Numbered from the stretch's first letter, positions 26,372-35,569 are shown. The stretch: DNA of 64,000 bases from SZUA-152 sp964645165 (GCA_964645165.1 CAZXZI010000001.1:1-64000), one strand, 5' to 3'. Notes: generated by a model from the letters alone, not told the origin. Numbers and translations: made by a program.

Positions 26372-26794
26372 TCAGCGAATACGATAACCCGCATGACAGG
26401 TAATACACGCTGCGGTCACTTTCTGCAGTGCCGCGTAGGCCGGTAACACTTCACCTTCCTGTGCCCGCAGGGCAAAACGACTGGCTGCATGATGCATCTC
26501 AGTGCCCGCCTTTTTCATAGCCTCCGGCATAAATTGGGCGAGATGCTTCGCATCATGCTTGTCCAACGAACTCATACCCAGGCGCGACTCCGCCGTATCT
26601 GCCGCCTTGTCCAACTCACCTTTAGACATTTGCAACAAAATCAAATTGATCGTTTCCAAATGGTTACGCATGCTGGCCAGCATGTGCCCCTGCATCATCT
26701 CCGGTAGTTTGACCATTTCACGTGTGTCATCGGCCGCACTTGTCAACGATGAACCCAACAATAAAACAGCGCCAACAATAATACATTTTTTCAT
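26372..26794 (-). CDS. Class II-like cytochrome c (c-prime/c-556 type)
   Basis: About 140 residues. The start MKKCIIVGAV is supported by GGAG nine bases upstream. A signal peptide is followed by a helical domain with the single heme motif CITCH close to the C-terminus (ACITCHAGYRIR), the arrangement of four-helix cytochromes c-prime and c-556. The N-terminal region supplies a Met-rich helix (MMQGHMLASMRNHLE) that may give the sixth ligand. It is the last gene of the leftward thioredoxin/TolC/HlyD run. Confidence 0.85.
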   Translation of the reverse strand: MKKCIIVGAVLLLGSSLTSAADDTREMVKLPEMMQGHMLASMRNHLETINLILLQMSKGELDKAADTAESRLGMSSLDKHDAKHLAQFMPEAMKKAGTEMHHAASRFALRAQEGEVLPAYAALQKVTAACITCHAGYRIR

Positions 26795-26826
26795 TTGCTC
26801 AATCTCCAACGGTCAACAATAAACAG

Positions 26827-27189
26827 TTATTCCAACAGTTCGGTATCATCATGTGAGTACGCGGGCGAGCAACAGCAGAGGATTACTAAATCTCCAGCAC
26901 CGGTATTTTCGATACAATGCAACGCGCCCGGTGGGATACACACGGTATCCTGCACAGTAACCATCAATGTTTCATCTCCCAGAGTCATTCGACCCTGTCC
27001 GGCAGTAATGTGGTACAGCTCTTCCGATTTCGCATGCCGGTGCAGTTGTGTCTTTTTACCCGCCGCAATAACCGCTTCGGCAAGACTTTGTTTGCTGTTG
27101 TGGTGTGTGTCAGGATGCATCAGCTCACGAATCAGTGAACCGTCTTTGGTGACAAAAGCCTCGATGTACTTGTATTTGCTGTGTGCCAC
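26827..27189 (-). CDS. Cupin-domain protein
   Basis: About 120 residues, one cupin barrel with metal-ligand pattern HRHAKSEELYHI and a second motif in CIPPGALHCIENTG. The frame is open back to 27258, overlapping the acylphosphatase gene; I prefer the GTG at 27189 because family members usually begin just before the YIEAFVTKDGS stretch. Three consecutive cysteines occur near the end (VILCCCSP). Substrate unknown. Confidence 0.8.
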   Translation of the reverse strand: MAHSKYKYIEAFVTKDGSLIRELMHPDTHHNSKQSLAEAVIAAGKKTQLHRHAKSEELYHITAGQGRMTLGDETLMVTVQDTVCIPPGALHCIENTGAGDLVILCCCSPAYSHDDTELLE

Positions 27190-27211
27190 GATATTCCCAA
27201 AGGATGGTTTG

Positions 27212-27478
27212 TTAAACAATCTTGAAAACGCCGGGAGGGGTTTCACTGCTGGCTTCACACGTCACATTACTGACCTGTGCCTGCGCAGGCCCCTTGGATA
27301 GCCATGCACACAAATCTTCCACTGAAGATTTTGCACCGCAGACCAACACCTCTACGCGGCCATCATGCAGGTTGCGCGCATAACCGGTCAGTCCCAGGCG
27401 TTCTGCCTCGTGTCGAGTCGTGGCGCGATAAAACACACCTTGCACACGGCCGCTGACATAACAACGCAGACACATCAT
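27212..27478 (-). CDS. acyP: Acylphosphatase
   Basis: 88 residues with the acylphosphatase signature VSGRVQGVFYRATTRHEAERLG; the arginine of FYR and the asparagine of ARNLHDGRVEVLVCG are the catalytic pair. Hydrolyses acyl phosphates such as acetyl phosphate and carbamoyl phosphate. Begins two bases after the HlyD-like gene ends, so it is probably in the same transcript. Confidence 0.94.
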   Translation of the reverse strand: MMCLRCYVSGRVQGVFYRATTRHEAERLGLTGYARNLHDGRVEVLVCGAKSSVEDLCAWLSKGPAQAQVSNVTCEASSETPPGVFKIV

Positions 27479-27480
27479 GG

Positions 27481-28254
27481 TTAAAATTTTACCTTCGCTG
27501 CCTGTCCCACGCGCAGCACTGACTTACCGCTGGGGAATGTCACTTCAACGGCATACTTGTCAGCACCCGGCTTAATGGGTTCCAAAGCAATAAAACTGAT
27601 CTTCCCGCTATATTTTTTTCCTGCAACGGTTACTTGCACTTTCGCCCCTAGCTTGAGTTTGCTGGCAGCCGTGCCACCAACCACGCTACGAGCCAACATA
27701 CGACCGGCTTCTGCTAGCACAAACAGCGGCGTTGCCTGGAGTTTAACCACCACCACTTGGCCGGGTTGTGCATTTCGTTGCAGCACCCACGCATCAAAAG
27801 GCGCACGTACCACACTGTAAAAATTATCACGTTCTACCTTGCTTAACTTTGCGCGTGCGGTCTGCAATTCAGCAGTGGCTGCATCGCGTAGAATTTCAAC
27901 TAACTGCAAGTCGTGATCAGACAACAGGGTACGATCATAAAGTTCTTGAGTACGTTCCAACTCTCGACCGGCCTCATCATTATTATTTTCAGCTTTCTTT
28001 AGATTGGCCTTTTGCGCCAGCACATCGGCTTGAAAGGTCTTGCCAACGAGTTTCATTAACACCTGCCCACTGTGCACCCGCTCACCCTTGTTGGCATTCA
28101 CCGTATCAATCACACCACTCACCGCAGTACTCAGCGGAACGGTGCGTACCCACTGCAAAGTGGCATCCACTTCCCCCGCCAGGGTCTGCATCGAAAACCC
28201 ACTGAGCGCCAACAATATTGGCGCCATGGCAAATATTCTGCCGAGCGATTTCAT
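27481..28254 (-). CDS. HlyD/RND-type periplasmic adaptor protein
   Basis: About 257 residues from MKSLGRIFAM; AGGAGAG lies seven bases upstream and the start overlaps the TolC-like stop as ATGA. A signal peptide, a biotinyl-lipoyl-like half motif (VSGVIDTVNANKGERVHSGQVL), a coiled-coil hairpin of about 80 residues and the second lipoyl half (VVRAPFDAWVLQRNAQPGQVV) form a membrane fusion protein. It is short for the family. No inner-membrane pump gene is adjacent. Confidence 0.88.
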   Translation of the reverse strand: MKSLGRIFAMAPILLALSGFSMQTLAGEVDATLQWVRTVPLSTAVSGVIDTVNANKGERVHSGQVLMKLVGKTFQADVLAQKANLKKAENNNDEAGRELERTQELYDRTLLSDHDLQLVEILRDAATAELQTARAKLSKVERDNFYSVVRAPFDAWVLQRNAQPGQVVVVKLQATPLFVLAEAGRMLARSVVGGTAASKLKLGAKVQVTVAGKKYSGKISFIALEPIKPGADKYAVEVTFPSGKSVLRVGQAAKVKF

Positions 28255-29591
28255 TTTTTCTCTCCTGTATTCATGCTGCTGACAGCTCCGCTTTTCGCGG
28301 GAAATATCTGTGAACGGCCCAACATGGCATCCACGCGCGCCCAAGCCAGGGCGGTCGAAAAGGTCATCTTCATAATCCGCAGACGTAATGCCGACATGCG
28401 CACCATGGAATCACCAAAATCCGTTGCGACTTCCAACTCGTAGCGTGCCCGGCTGCGATCCAGATACAAGTCACGATATTCGCGCTCAGCGGCCAAACGT
28501 TGTTTGGCAATTCCTAAAGTTTGTAACTCCGTCCAGGTTTCCAGCAAACGTTGTCGTAACTCACGTCGTTGCTGCTCCAATGTCGCACTGATTTTATGAA
28601 GTTCGGCGCGCTGCCTGGCGCGTAATGCATCATTACGTCCGCCTGTAAACAGCGGCACATTCAGGCTAACACCGGCTCGCCACACGTCGTTGCCCCCAAA
28701 ATCACGGGAATATTCCGAAACTTCAATTCGCCCCTTTAGCTGCGGATTATTATCGGCATTTGCAAAATCCAGTTGTGCCTTTGCTTTTTCCTGTTGAGCC
28801 TTTAGCGAAAACAACAAGGTGTTGCCCTGTTCCATTTTCGCAAACCAGTCATCTATGCTCTCCGGGATCTTTCGTTCGCTAAAATCCAACACAGGTTGTT
28901 CTAATTCAGATGGGAGATCGTTGGGTCGATTTAACAGATTTGCCAAATGAGCGCGCGTTGTCCGCTGCGCAGCAGCACTTTTGGCTTGCCGTAAACGGGA
29001 TGCCTGAAACTGACTGCGCTTTTCCATGAGCACAATATCTGACAATTTACCAAGCTCATTGCGGTTTCGCGCCCGATCAGAACGCACATAAGTCATGGAC
29101 ATTTCTTCAGTATCACGGGCATAGGCTTGGTCAGCCAACAATACATCAAAAAAGGCGGCCATAATCGCAATACGTTGTCGCACCCGCATATTTTGATAAA
29201 TGAATTCTCTGTCCTGTAGCGCTGCACGACTTGCAGCAGTTTTTGCGGAAGTGCGGCCAAAATCATACAGTGGTTTTTCTACGGCAAGGCTAAGCTTGTG
29301 GTCATCGTTGGATTGATCAATATTAGAGGGTTGGGGGTCTATCCAGCGCAATCGCGCAAACAGTGTTGCCTCAAAGCCAGTGTCAGCTTCTATCTGTGCC
29401 TGCTCTGCTCTGGCAGATTCAAGCTCTGCCGCAGCTATTTGAAGTTGGGGATGTCCAGCCGCAGCCTGGCTCAGCGCAAAATCCAGCGACAGGGGTTCTG
29501 GCCAGGCATCTGCATCTGCCCACGCGCTAAGCGGGACAAAAATCAATAACCAAAAATAGCGTTTAGCCTGAGAGCACAGCAAGCAACACAT
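28251..29591 (-). CDS. TolC-family outer-membrane efflux protein
   Basis: 446 residues with a signal peptide (LLIFVPLSAWADA) and two long helical repeats typical of outer-membrane efflux proteins, e.g. LDFALSQAAAGHPQLQIAAAELESARAE and the later VSLNVPLFTGGRNDALRARQ. It forms a trimeric tunnel in the outer membrane. It sits between a thioredoxin-fold gene (five bases upstream) and the HlyD-like adaptor (four-base overlap). Confidence 0.9.
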   Translation of the reverse strand: MCCLLCSQAKRYFWLLIFVPLSAWADADAWPEPLSLDFALSQAAAGHPQLQIAAAELESARAEQAQIEADTGFEATLFARLRWIDPQPSNIDQSNDDHKLSLAVEKPLYDFGRTSAKTAASRAALQDREFIYQNMRVRQRIAIMAAFFDVLLADQAYARDTEEMSMTYVRSDRARNRNELGKLSDIVLMEKRSQFQASRLRQAKSAAAQRTTRAHLANLLNRPNDLPSELEQPVLDFSERKIPESIDDWFAKMEQGNTLLFSLKAQQEKAKAQLDFANADNNPQLKGRIEVSEYSRDFGGNDVWRAGVSLNVPLFTGGRNDALRARQRAELHKISATLEQQRRELRQRLLETWTELQTLGIAKQRLAAEREYRDLYLDRSRARYELEVATDFGDSMVRMSALRLRIMKMTFSTALAWARVDAMLGRSQIFPAKSGAVSSMNTGEKK

Positions 29592-29596
29592 CCCGA

Positions 29597-30160
29597 CTAC
29601 CGTGCCGCTTTGGCTTTTTGCCGCTTGAATTTGGTAAAGCGCATTTTTTTGTAAAGGCCTTTTTCCATGTACTCACCCAGCCACATAAACTCTGCGATGC
29701 TGGATGTCGCACCGGTGTAGCGCACTACCTGGTGTCCCTGCAAGTCATAAAAGGCAAATACCGGCGTTGCACGTACCCGATTCACCTTAAAAGCGAAATC
29801 CTTTAGTGACATCTGCTCACCTTTGAAGGTGGTCATTTCCACGTCACCTTCGATGTCCACGCTGAAATTAAGAAAGTGTTTGCGATAATACTTTTGTACT
29901 TCAGGTTGATTCAGCACCGTAGTTTTCATGCGATGGCAAAAGGGACATTCATCCATTTCAAAAAATAACAAAATTCCTTGCTTGCCTTCGCTGCGAGCTT
30001 TTTCTAGTTCCTCGGAGAAATTATTCCAGGTTTCGTTGAAAAAATAGGTGTAAGGATCTCTGCCACCCACTGCTTGTACCTGTCCCGCACACAACATCCA
30101 TAAGCCCAAAATGAGCAGGCCATTTTTGATGACAATTTGTTTCACGCTGGCATTAAACAT
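29597..30160 (-). CDS. Secreted thioredoxin-fold protein (CPFC)
   Basis: About 187 residues from MFNASVKQIV, seven bases after the TlpA-like gene. A signal peptide ends VQAVGG. The thioredoxin-like domain has the active site CPFC in FFEMDECPFCHRM and a cis-proline region RATPVFAFYDLQG. The C-terminus is strongly basic (KFKRQKAKAAR). It resembles SoxW/thioredoxin-2-type periplasmic reductases. Together with the TlpA-like protein it forms a periplasmic thiol redox pair. Confidence 0.86.
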   Translation of the reverse strand: MFNASVKQIVIKNGLLILGLWMLCAGQVQAVGGRDPYTYFFNETWNNFSEELEKARSEGKQGILLFFEMDECPFCHRMKTTVLNQPEVQKYYRKHFLNFSVDIEGDVEMTTFKGEQMSLKDFAFKVNRVRATPVFAFYDLQGHQVVRYTGATSSIAEFMWLGEYMEKGLYKKMRFTKFKRQKAKAAR

Positions 30161-30167
30161 GCGTGCT

Positions 30168-30656
30168 CTACTCTGACGATTGTTGGGCAATGAAGTCGGT
30201 GATCAGCTTCGCAGTGACGGGTCCTACCTGTCGAGCTACCACTTCCCCTTTGGGCGAAATCAGGTAAGTGGTGGGCAGGCCGGGAATCGGGCCCAAGGCC
30301 GACTTAGGGCCTGGTTTACTTCGAAGCACTGGGTAATTCATAAAATATTCTTCGGAAAACTGTTTCAGACCGCTGGCACCGATATCTTCAAAATTGATGC
30401 CCAGCACCACGGCATCCTTGTCTTTGTGCTCTTCGTGGAAATCCACCAGTTCTGGAATTTCTGACAGGCAGGGCGGGCACCAGGTCGCCCAGTAGTTCAC
30501 CACCACCCACTTGCCGCGATAGTCTGATAATTTATGCTCCACGCCATTTATGTCGGGCAAACTGAAGTCCACGGGTTCTGCCAGCACGTCAACCGAAAGC
30601 AGTGTGACGCAGAATAAGATCAATAATGTTTTGTACTTCAGGGGGTGAAAAATCAT
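30168..30656 (-). CDS. TlpA/ResA-like thiol-disulfide oxidoreductase
   Basis: 162 residues with a signal peptide (ending DVLAEP) and a thioredoxin/AhpC-TSA domain with active site WCPPC in VVNYWATWCPPCLSEIPEL and cis-Pro in GLPTTYLISPKG. Such proteins reduce periplasmic disulfides, for example in cytochrome c maturation. It is the first gene of the leftward run that ends in a cytochrome c gene, which fits that role. Confidence 0.92.
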   Translation of the reverse strand: MIFHPLKYKTLLILFCVTLLSVDVLAEPVDFSLPDINGVEHKLSDYRGKWVVVNYWATWCPPCLSEIPELVDFHEEHKDKDAVVLGINFEDIGASGLKQFSEEYFMNYPVLRSKPGPKSALGPIPGLPTTYLISPKGEVVARQVGPVTAKLITDFIAQQSSE

Positions 30657-30834
30657 CGCGCCAATCGCTCCTCAAACGTTGCTAGTTCATCATCTTTCTA
30701 CTGCAGCGCCCATAATAGCGCGAACTTGAATGCGGGCGCACTAGCTGTTGGACAACGAGTAACACAGGATATTCAGTGTGAGCGGGAGTTTCTGGAGCGT
30801 GTTTTATGCAGAGAAACAATTCCGGAGGTCGGGC

Positions 30835-31491
30835 TTAGATACTGCTGAGCTCTGGCGCCGCATCAATAATGCCGTAATTCATGGCCAGCCGCGCCAAATC
30901 AACATCGCTGTCTACGCCCAGCTTTTCGTACAGGCGATGGCGATAAGTGCTCACTGTTTTGGGGCTCAGACACAGCTTGTCGGAGATAACCTGCAGACGT
31001 TGGCCCTGGGTGAGCATCAACATGACCTGCATCTCACGGGGGGAAAGCGCATCGAAGGGTGTAATCTCACCGCCTGGAGTCATCTTCAACGCCAGCTTTT
31101 GTGCAACCTCGGCACCGATGTAGCGATCACCCACCGATACGGCCTTGATGGCTGTAACAATTTCGTCCACCGCACAGCCTTTCGTGAGATAACCGCTAGC
31201 GCCCGCCTGCAGCATGCGGCTGGGAAAGGGTTCTTCCGAATGCACGGAGACCACAATAATTTTTAATGCTGAGTTTGATTGGAGTAACTTACGCGTGGCT
31301 TCCATACCGCCAATGCCCGGCATACTGACATCCATGAGCAGAACATCAGGTATTTTTTTGCGCACCAAGACCAGCGCCTCTTCACCGCTGGCGGCTTCCC
31401 CCACCACGCGAATTCCTGGTGCGTCGTTCAAAATGCGCGTAATACCTGTGCGCACTAATTCGTGGTCATCAACGACCATGACTCTAATCAT
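30835..31491 (-). CDS. LuxR/GacA-type response regulator
   Basis: 218 residues. Receiver domain with acidic DD at 8-9 and phospho-acceptor Asp54 (VLLMDVSMPG); C-terminal LuxR helix-turn-helix with LSPREMQVMLMLTQGQ and LSPKTVSTYRHRLYEKLGV. Overall it resembles GacA/UvrY, which switches on Csr/Rsm small RNAs. uvrC, the usual neighbour of uvrY, is absent here. Two perfect palindromes lie 70-115 bases upstream of its start. Confidence 0.9.
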   Translation of the reverse strand: MIRVMVVDDHELVRTGITRILNDAPGIRVVGEAASGEEALVLVRKKIPDVLLMDVSMPGIGGMEATRKLLQSNSALKIIVVSVHSEEPFPSRMLQAGASGYLTKGCAVDEIVTAIKAVSVGDRYIGAEVAQKLALKMTPGGEITPFDALSPREMQVMLMLTQGQRLQVISDKLCLSPKTVSTYRHRLYEKLGVDSDVDLARLAMNYGIIDAAPELSSI

Positions 31492-31560
31492 GAATAGCCA
31501 TTACCCCCTAAAACTCGTAACCCACTCACGTTTTCCTGTGAGCTAGTCAGCCCACTTCAA

Positions 31561-31606
31561 AACATGTCACAGGACATGTTGAACACTTCCTACAACAGTG
31601 TAGGAA
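31561..31606. promoter_or_regulatory. Twin palindromic sites upstream of the LuxR-type regulator
   Basis: Two 20-base perfect palindromes lie six bases apart: AACATGTC-ACAG-GACATGTT (31561-31580) and TTCCTACA-ACAG-TGTAGGAA (31587-31606). Both have 8-base arms and the same ACAG centre. Such symmetry fits dimeric regulator operators or a structured leader RNA. They are upstream of the response regulator start at 31491 and downstream of murU, which is transcribed toward them. Confidence 0.75.
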
Positions 31607-31734
31607 AATGACTACATTATGCAAGTATTTCGAGGAGGTATTATTACCACATCAGCTAACCTGATACGGGCATCAGCTCATTTAAAATCTTTCTAGGGAA
31701 AGTGTAGAGTGGCAAAAAACAGGTCTAACGATAA

Positions 31735-32412
31735 TTATCTGTTCTCAAATATGCCATTGGCATATTGCAATCGTTCCTTGGTGCCTACGTCCACCCACAA
31801 CCCCTGATGCAATTGACCACTCACTTGACCTTGTTGCATGGCCTGAATTAATAAAGGTGCAAGCGCAAACTTGCCATTGTCACAGTTCGAAAACAACTGC
31901 GGTCGATAGATACCGATGCCGCCGAAGGTCAATCTCGATTTTCCTTCGTTATGGATGCTGCCATCGGCCAAAACAAAATCCCCCTGGAGATGATGGGTAG
32001 GGTTGGGCACCATCAGTAAATGCGCTAGGCCGTCAATTTGCGTGGGAAGCCGTCCGAACTCCACATCCGTTAGTATGTCTGCATTCACCACCAGAAAGGC
32101 ATCGTCTCCCGATTGGGCCCTTAACAGTGGCAACGCGCGAAAAATACCACCGCCGGTTTCTAAGGCATGATCACCTTCCGGGGAGTACACGATGTTTACC
32201 GCAAATTGTGAACCGTCACCGAGATACGCTTCGATCTGCTCCCCCAACCAGGCGTGATTGATCACCAGTTCGGTAAAGCCAGCAGCTTGCAATGCTTCGA
32301 CTTGCCACTGGATCAGCGGTTTTCCGGCCACCATTAATAGAGGTTTCGGTATTTCATCAGTGAGTGGACGCATGCGTTCACCACGACCGGCGGCGAGGAT
32401 CATTACTTTCAT
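31735..32412 (-). CDS. murU: N-acetylmuramate-1-phosphate uridylyltransferase
   Basis: 225 residues, a nucleotidyltransferase with the N-terminal loop MILAAGRGERMRPLTDEIPKPL and a conserved VVNADILTDVEFG. The pairing with AmgK immediately upstream identifies MurU, which makes UDP-MurNAc from MurNAc-1-phosphate in the peptidoglycan recycling route of pseudomonads and relatives, bypassing fosfomycin-sensitive MurA. It starts 45 bases after amgK. Confidence 0.92.
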   Translation of the reverse strand: MKVMILAAGRGERMRPLTDEIPKPLLMVAGKPLIQWQVEALQAAGFTELVINHAWLGEQIEAYLGDGSQFAVNIVYSPEGDHALETGGGIFRALPLLRAQSGDDAFLVVNADILTDVEFGRLPTQIDGLAHLLMVPNPTHHLQGDFVLADGSIHNEGKSRLTFGGIGIYRPQLFSNCDNGKFALAPLLIQAMQQGQVSGQLHQGLWVDVGTKERLQYANGIFENR

Positions 32413-32457
32413 GAGAACGCAGAGTAAAGGGAAAAGGGGGTATGGGAAAGAGGAAAG

Positions 32458-33486
32458 TTATTCTGCGAGATTTGCCAATAGTGCGTGCAAGCCTTTCAGC
32501 TCCGGATATCGTGCTGAAACATCGCGCACGTAATCCAGCGTGCGGGGAATATCGGCCTGGTAACCCGGCTTGTTATCACGCAGATGCAGGCGCGCGAAAA
32601 TACCGGTGGCCTTAAGGTGGCGCTGCACGCCCATCCAGTCAAACCAGCGAAGATACGTGGCGTCAGATTCGTGAGCAATTAAACCAACATCGGCGATGCG
32701 ATGTAAATATTCCAGCGCCCACTGTTCTACCTGCGGACGCGGCCAGTCGATATAACAATCTCGCAACAACGAAACTAAATCATAGGTCACCGGACCCAAC
32801 ACGGCGTCCTGAAAATCCAAAATACCGGGGTTGTGTTCTGTAGTTAGCATTAGGTTTCGCGAATGATAATCACGATGCACAAAGACTTTTGGTTGAGCCA
32901 AGGCAGTTTCACTGAGTTGTTGAAAAACATCATTGAGCGCCATCTGTTGGGAATCCGAAAAAACAAAGTCGCGATACTGCAAGCAGTACCAATCCCGAAA
33001 CAGTGCCATTTCATTTATCAGCAGCGCTTTATCATAAGCAGGCAAACTAGCGGCCTTCGACGTAGCATTGCGCTGCATCAACAACAAGGCATCCAGAGCA
33101 TCTGCGTATAACGACTCAACGGTGTTTTCATTCAACGCGTCAAGATAGGCCTGCACACCGAGATCACTCAACAATAAAAACCCTTGTTCGAGGTCTTTTG
33201 CCAACACCCTCGGCACATTGAGGCCGGCTTCTGCCAGCAGGCTGGAGATCATCACGAAAGGGTGGGAGTCTTCTTTCTCCGGAGGGGCGTCCATGACAAT
33301 CAGACTCTCCCCCTCTCCGCCAAAACCACGAATAACCGCAGAACCGGTGACCCGAAAGTAACGACGAAAGCTGGCATCTGCCGAGGCAGGTGAAACCTGA
33401 AAATCAGGAGATTGCGGAGTTCCATCCGTTGCATTGCACAACACATCACGCAACCAGGTTGTTAGTGCTTCTAAACGCTCAGGCAT
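32458..33486 (-). CDS. amgK: N-acetylmuramate/N-acetylglucosamine kinase
   Basis: 342 residues of the aminoglycoside phosphotransferase fold, with the catalytic loop VFVHRDYHSRNLML and the magnesium motif GILDFQDAVLGPVTYDLVSLLRD. Beside MurU this is AmgK, which phosphorylates the anomeric position of MurNAc (and GlcNAc) recovered from the cell wall. The two enzymes act consecutively and are probably one operon. Confidence 0.93.
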   Translation of the reverse strand: MPERLEALTTWLRDVLCNATDGTPQSPDFQVSPASADASFRRYFRVTGSAVIRGFGGEGESLIVMDAPPEKEDSHPFVMISSLLAEAGLNVPRVLAKDLEQGFLLLSDLGVQAYLDALNENTVESLYADALDALLLMQRNATSKAASLPAYDKALLINEMALFRDWYCLQYRDFVFSDSQQMALNDVFQQLSETALAQPKVFVHRDYHSRNLMLTTEHNPGILDFQDAVLGPVTYDLVSLLRDCYIDWPRPQVEQWALEYLHRIADVGLIAHESDATYLRWFDWMGVQRHLKATGIFARLHLRDNKPGYQADIPRTLDYVRDVSARYPELKGLHALLANLAE

Positions 33487-33583
33487 TGATTAACCCACAA
33501 CACTCGAATCATGCTGCGCATCGAAACACGGTGCCTTTATGAATGCAAGAAGGTGGACACACATCGCCAAGGCCGATGAAAGA

Positions 33584-34912
33584 TCAGAATGACCAGCTAA
33601 CGCCCAGCTTGGTAACTGAGCGATCATAAATTTTTCGGTCGATGTTGGAATCATTATTGGTGTAGATTTGCTGCGCATTCACTTCCCAGCGACGGGCAAA
33701 TCTCCGGCTGACCCGTGCAGACAAGCGAACCTGATTATCCACTCTGCGAACAAGGATCGACCCCGCCAACTCATTAGGATCATTGTAGCGACCGTAACGA
33801 TAGCGCGCATCTAGACGGGCATGCCAATGATTTCCCAAACCCCACCAGCCTGTCGCACGCAAAGTCTGGCGCATTGGTGAATAACTGATAAATGGATCGA
33901 CCGTACCGATACTACGATCATTGCGGTTGTTCAATTCCAGCTGGTAGTAATAACGCGCGCGGTATTCACCGAAACGTTGCTGCAGCCCGGCGCGCAGCTG
34001 GTAACGCCAGCCATCAAGATAATCAAAGGCCGCATCCGTGGCCTGAATGCGGCTTAATTTAAACCGTAAGCGCAACTGGTTTTTTTCTGACAGTGGGTTC
34101 CGACTACGCACATCGGCACTAACAATGCGTTGATACTCACTTCCATTAAAGTAGATTTCATCCCAACTACCACCAATCCGGATTTTCCAGTCACTCAACC
34201 GATCGTATCTCATCACCCGGGCACTTAGCTGACTATAATCATTTTGACTGAGCGTACTGTATTTTTGCAGGTTCGCACCTAATGACATGCGGACGCCATT
34301 ACTCATACCGCCCTTCAACCAATGTCCAGCGGATGCCGAAATATCAACCACCGTATCACTTTGATTTGTGACGCCCTGCAGGCCATCATTGACTAATGCA
34401 ACATTACTATCATGCGCCAGGGTGCTGGACACAAAGCCCGTCCACGCGGGGTTAAACCGTCGCGTCTTTTTCGCCGAAACACCCAGTCGTTTTAAAGCTA
34501 CTCCAGCCAAGCGTTGAATTTTTTTACTACTAACATCACGATAAGCACGCTGAAACCAACGAATCGCCGTACGCTCATCTTTTTGTTTGTTCGCAATCAG
34601 ACCCAGATTAAAATAGGCCACCTGTTCAAAGGTAGACACATCCGTCAGTCCTAAAAATATCTTACGTGCCGCCTCGTACTGCTGAAGCTTGTAGTAACTG
34701 ACTGCCGTATTGTACTTAAGGGCAGCCGTTCCTAGGCCTGCCTTTTTAGCCTTCTGAAACAGCTGCAATGCAGCGGAATAATCTCCCTGGGCAGAAGCTT
34801 GCATGCCCGCTTTAAAGTAATCCTGGTCGACGTCTGCATGCGCATTAGTTAACGCCAGCAAAACAAACATTGCACCTAATGCGACAATATTATTTTTCAA
34901 ATTCAATACCAT
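33584..34912 (-). CDS. TPR plus outer-membrane beta-barrel protein
   Basis: About 442 residues from MVLNLKNNIV. A signal peptide ends NAHAD. An N-terminal tetratricopeptide region (about 30-150: YFKAGMQASAQGDYSAALQLFQKAK) is followed by a predicted beta-barrel of alternating aromatic strands ending in the C-terminal phenylalanine of LGVSWSF. This layout resembles DUF560/Slam-type outer-membrane proteins, though assignment is tentative. It follows the first sigma-factor operon in the same direction but behind a terminator. Confidence 0.75.
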   Translation of the reverse strand: MVLNLKNNIVALGAMFVLLALTNAHADVDQDYFKAGMQASAQGDYSAALQLFQKAKKAGLGTAALKYNTAVSYYKLQQYEAARKIFLGLTDVSTFEQVAYFNLGLIANKQKDERTAIRWFQRAYRDVSSKKIQRLAGVALKRLGVSAKKTRRFNPAWTGFVSSTLAHDSNVALVNDGLQGVTNQSDTVVDISASAGHWLKGGMSNGVRMSLGANLQKYSTLSQNDYSQLSARVMRYDRLSDWKIRIGGSWDEIYFNGSEYQRIVSADVRSRNPLSEKNQLRLRFKLSRIQATDAAFDYLDGWRYQLRAGLQQRFGEYRARYYYQLELNNRNDRSIGTVDPFISYSPMRQTLRATGWWGLGNHWHARLDARYRYGRYNDPNELAGSILVRRVDNQVRLSARVSRRFARRWEVNAQQIYTNNDSNIDRKIYDRSVTKLGVSWSF

Positions 34913-35042
34913 TTTTAAATGTCTCCAACCGGGCATTCTTCATAACCAGGCGGGGAGTTTACACAAGACAACACAATGATTCATCCCATCAGATCAGAGC
35001 ACAAGTCGACGAAATATTAAATTCACTATCAACACAACAAAA

Positions 35043-35071
35043 AATCCCTCTCTTGAAACAAGAGAGGGATT
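35043..35071 (-). terminator. Rho-independent terminator after the acidic protein gene
   Basis: AATCCCTCTCTTG and CAAGAGAGGGATT pair perfectly around a three-base loop. Read leftward, the stem is followed by a T-run. It closes the sigma/anti-sigma/acidic-protein operon and separates it from the TPR-barrel gene. Confidence 0.92.
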
Positions 35072-35109
35072 AATGATGTTATTACTTAGTTTAATAAGGC
35101 GATAGCAAA

Positions 35110-35532
35110 CTAGATATTGCTAGCTGGGTCACCCCCATCAATGCCGCCATCATCCTTATTCTCATGCTCATCCTCATGATTTTCTTCCTCATGAGCTTCG
35201 TCATGCTCTGCGTTAATATCGTCGTCATCTTCATGCGCATTATCGTGATCATCGATTTCATCTTCATGTTCATCACGAACATCTTCTTCATGTTCTTTGT
35301 TGCGTGCTTCGTTGGCTTGAGTCAGACCGCGGCCATCCTCGTCTTCCGCATGTTCCCGCGCTGTATCAGAAGCAGCATCTGGCAAGCTCAACTCATTGTG
35401 CATATCTGTCAGGTCATCTGAGTCCACCATACGAATGGTGATATCAAGATCATCCATCTCTGCACCAAAGCTAACGCCTGCGGACAAGAAAAAAACAACC
35501 GTGGCAATAATGCTTGTCTGTACCATCTTCAT
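35110..35532 (-). CDS. Secreted, extremely acidic His-containing protein
   Basis: 140 residues with a signal peptide (ending VSFGAE). The mature part is dominated by Asp, Glu, His and Asn, especially residues 60-135, with repeats such as EHEEDVRDEHEDEIDDHD. No fold is evident and it is probably disordered. Composition suggests binding of divalent cations such as calcium or transition metals. It is third in an operon after an ECF sigma factor and its anti-sigma factor and is thus a likely regulon member. No family recognised. Confidence 0.75.
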   Translation of the reverse strand: MKMVQTSIIATVVFFLSAGVSFGAEMDDLDITIRMVDSDDLTDMHNELSLPDAASDTAREHAEDEDGRGLTQANEARNKEHEEDVRDEHEDEIDDHDNAHEDDDDINAEHDEAHEEENHEDEHENKDDGGIDGGDPASNI

Positions 35533-35569
35533 AACCTCTACTCCTAATTAAAACTTAATTAAAACTTAC

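Noticed and set aside
30835..31491. Assigning the response regulator as gacA/uvrY outright
   Set aside because: The usual uvrC neighbour is missing and many NarL-type regulators look alike, so the symbol is withheld.
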